6,001 nt of DNA from NCBI GenBank assembly GCA_905373605.1, contig CAJPTO010000194.1:1-6001 (forward strand), given 5' to 3'. The position numbers and the translations under genes are program-made. Below the pieces are notes generated by a model. That model did not search any database. It had not been told where the DNA came from and worked only from the letters and a program-made list of their open reading frames with translations. This document shows positions 5,130-6,001 of this stretch, piece by piece. Numbering within the stretch: the first letter of the stretch is position 1; each line of letters starts with the position of its first letter. This DNA is from an uncultured Prevotella sp. (GTDB taxonomy: Bacteria > Bacteroidota > Bacteroidia > Bacteroidales > Bacteroidaceae).

Positions 5130-6001
5130 ATGAAGAAATATGTTTCCACCCTGCTGCTCTCCGCCCTCTGTTTTGCAGCGAGCGCACAAACCGACAGCAC
5201 CACAACAAGAACATTAGACGAGGTTGTGGTGAATGCAAAAGGGCAGATTGAGACCGCAGAGAAGGCGGTGCTCACGCCTACAACACTTGAAAAACGGCAC
5301 GCCACGAACGCTTTCGAATTGCTGCACGTGATGCAAACGCCCGAATTAGACGTGTCGCCGCGCGCCAACACCATCGCCACGAAGGGCGGAGGAGCCGTTG
5401 CCTTGTGCATCAACGGCATGGAAGTGCAGCCCGAAGATGTGTCTACGCTACGGGCAAACAACATTATCAGCATCGAATATATACGCACGCCCAGCGGAAA
5501 ATATGCGGGTAAGGCGGCGTTGCTCAACTTTGTTACCAAGCAATTGGTTTACGGCGGAAACGTTTACTTGTCGGCTAGCCAGGGATTGGCCTATAAAAAC
5601 GGTGATTATATGGCCTTTACCGACTACACGAAGAAGGGGTTTACGCTCTCCGTTGCAGCTTCGGGCGATTGGAACCGCAACCATAGCTACGCCGAAGGGC
5701 ACGACTTGTTTAGCTTCATAGACCATTCCACGCTGGAAAACACCTACACAAACAGCAGTTCCTTACGCAAGCAAAACGCCCAATCGGCACGTATCCGACT
5801 CTCGCAGATGGGCAAAAGCCACCAACTTGTTTCGTATGTCAACTTTACCAGACAGGCTGAACCAAGCGCAGAGGCGGTAACAAGCAACCAATACGCTGGC
5901 AAATACAACGTTGCCACAACACGAACAACCACAACAAACAGCAAAAGCATCTCGCCATCGCTTTATGCCAACTACGTGGTCTGGCTTCCACGCAAGCAGA
6001 C
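5130..6001 (+). CDS. TonB-dependent-receptor-like outer-membrane beta-barrel protein (N-terminal part, runs off window)
   Basis: 290 codons are visible and the frame is still open at the window edge. MKKYVSTLLLSALCFAASA is a clear Sec signal peptide, with predicted signal peptidase I cleavage after Ala19 (ASA/Q). Cys14 follows Leu and does not form a good lipobox. LDEVVVNAKG (29-38) is the typical Bacteroidota plug start. The plug region follows, with KGGGAVALCINGMEV (85-99), an IISIEYIRTPSGKYAG stretch (112-127) and ALLNFVTK (130-137), the usual plug end. After about residue 140, alternating polar/aromatic strands indicate the start of the barrel. There is no CarboxypepD_reg-like domain between signal peptide and plug, unlike SusC proteins. 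It probably takes up or binds a substrate in the outer membrane, but the substrate cannot be told. The ATG at 5130 has no Shine-Dalgarno sequence. The ATG eight bases earlier (5122) reads into TGA after three codons. Confidence 0.85.
   Translation, partial: MKKYVSTLLLSALCFAASAQTDSTTTRTLDEVVVNAKGQIETAEKAVLTPTTLEKRHATNAFELLHVMQTPELDVSPRANTIATKGGGAVALCINGMEVQPEDVSTLRANNIISIEYIRTPSGKYAGKAALLNFVTKQLVYGGNVYLSASQGLAYKNGDYMAFTDYTKKGFTLSVAASGDWNRNHSYAEGHDLFSFIDHSTLENTYTNSSSLRKQNAQSARIRLSQMGKSHQLVSYVNFTRQAEPSAEAVTSNQYAGKYNVATTRTTTTNSKSISPSLYANYVVWLPRKQ

Noticed and set aside
4942..5133. 63-codon + strand frame from a GTG, overlapping the receptor start by ATGA
   Set aside because: It spans the candidate -7 element at 5034, has no recognisable domain or ribosome site, and most of it would lie upstream of the receptor transcript. 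The four-base overlap looks accidental.

Overview
The window looks like a chromosomal segment of a Bacteroidota bacterium, most likely of the Prevotella/Bacteroides group. Three things support this. The promoter-like elements match the Bacteroidota -7 consensus TAnnTTTG (two exact TATATTTG copies and one TACTTTTG). The last gene encodes a signal peptide followed by an LDEVVV plug start, which is typical of Bacteroidota outer-membrane receptors. The ClpC N-terminus also has the Bacteroidota-like form. The species cannot be named from sequence alone. No mobile element, tRNA, rRNA or CRISPR array is visible.

Layout. (1) Bases 1-329 (+) hold the C-terminal third of aspartate-semialdehyde dehydrogenase (asd). 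Its 3' flank carries a five-unit tandem array of 22-bp palindromic repeats (356-465), then a hairpin terminator (527-560). (2) That terminator is shared with a convergent minus-strand pair, ridA followed by a YitT-family membrane protein gene, with 48 bp between them. (3) A 290-bp divergent intergenic region (1965-2254) separates ridA from clpC. It holds two back-to-back promoters with an identical 12-bp extended -7 sequence in inverted orientation, two palindromes over the ridA promoter, and a long clpC leader. (4) clpC (2255-4795, +) encodes a complete 846-residue double-AAA+ Clp unfoldase and ends at a very strong intrinsic terminator. (5) After a 229-bp intergenic stretch with one -7 element, an outer-membrane TonB-dependent-receptor-like gene begins at 5130 and runs off the window end.

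Function. The genes are mostly housekeeping. asd serves lysine/threonine/methionine and diaminopimelate synthesis. RidA removes reactive enamine/imine by-products of PLP enzymes. ClpC unfolds proteins, presumably for ClpP, which is not encoded here. YitT and the receptor-like protein act in the inner and outer membrane, with unknown substrates. No single pathway links all five. I see no clear new multi-gene system. The least explained signals are the palindromic 22-bp array after asd and the mirror-image ridA/clpC promoter region.
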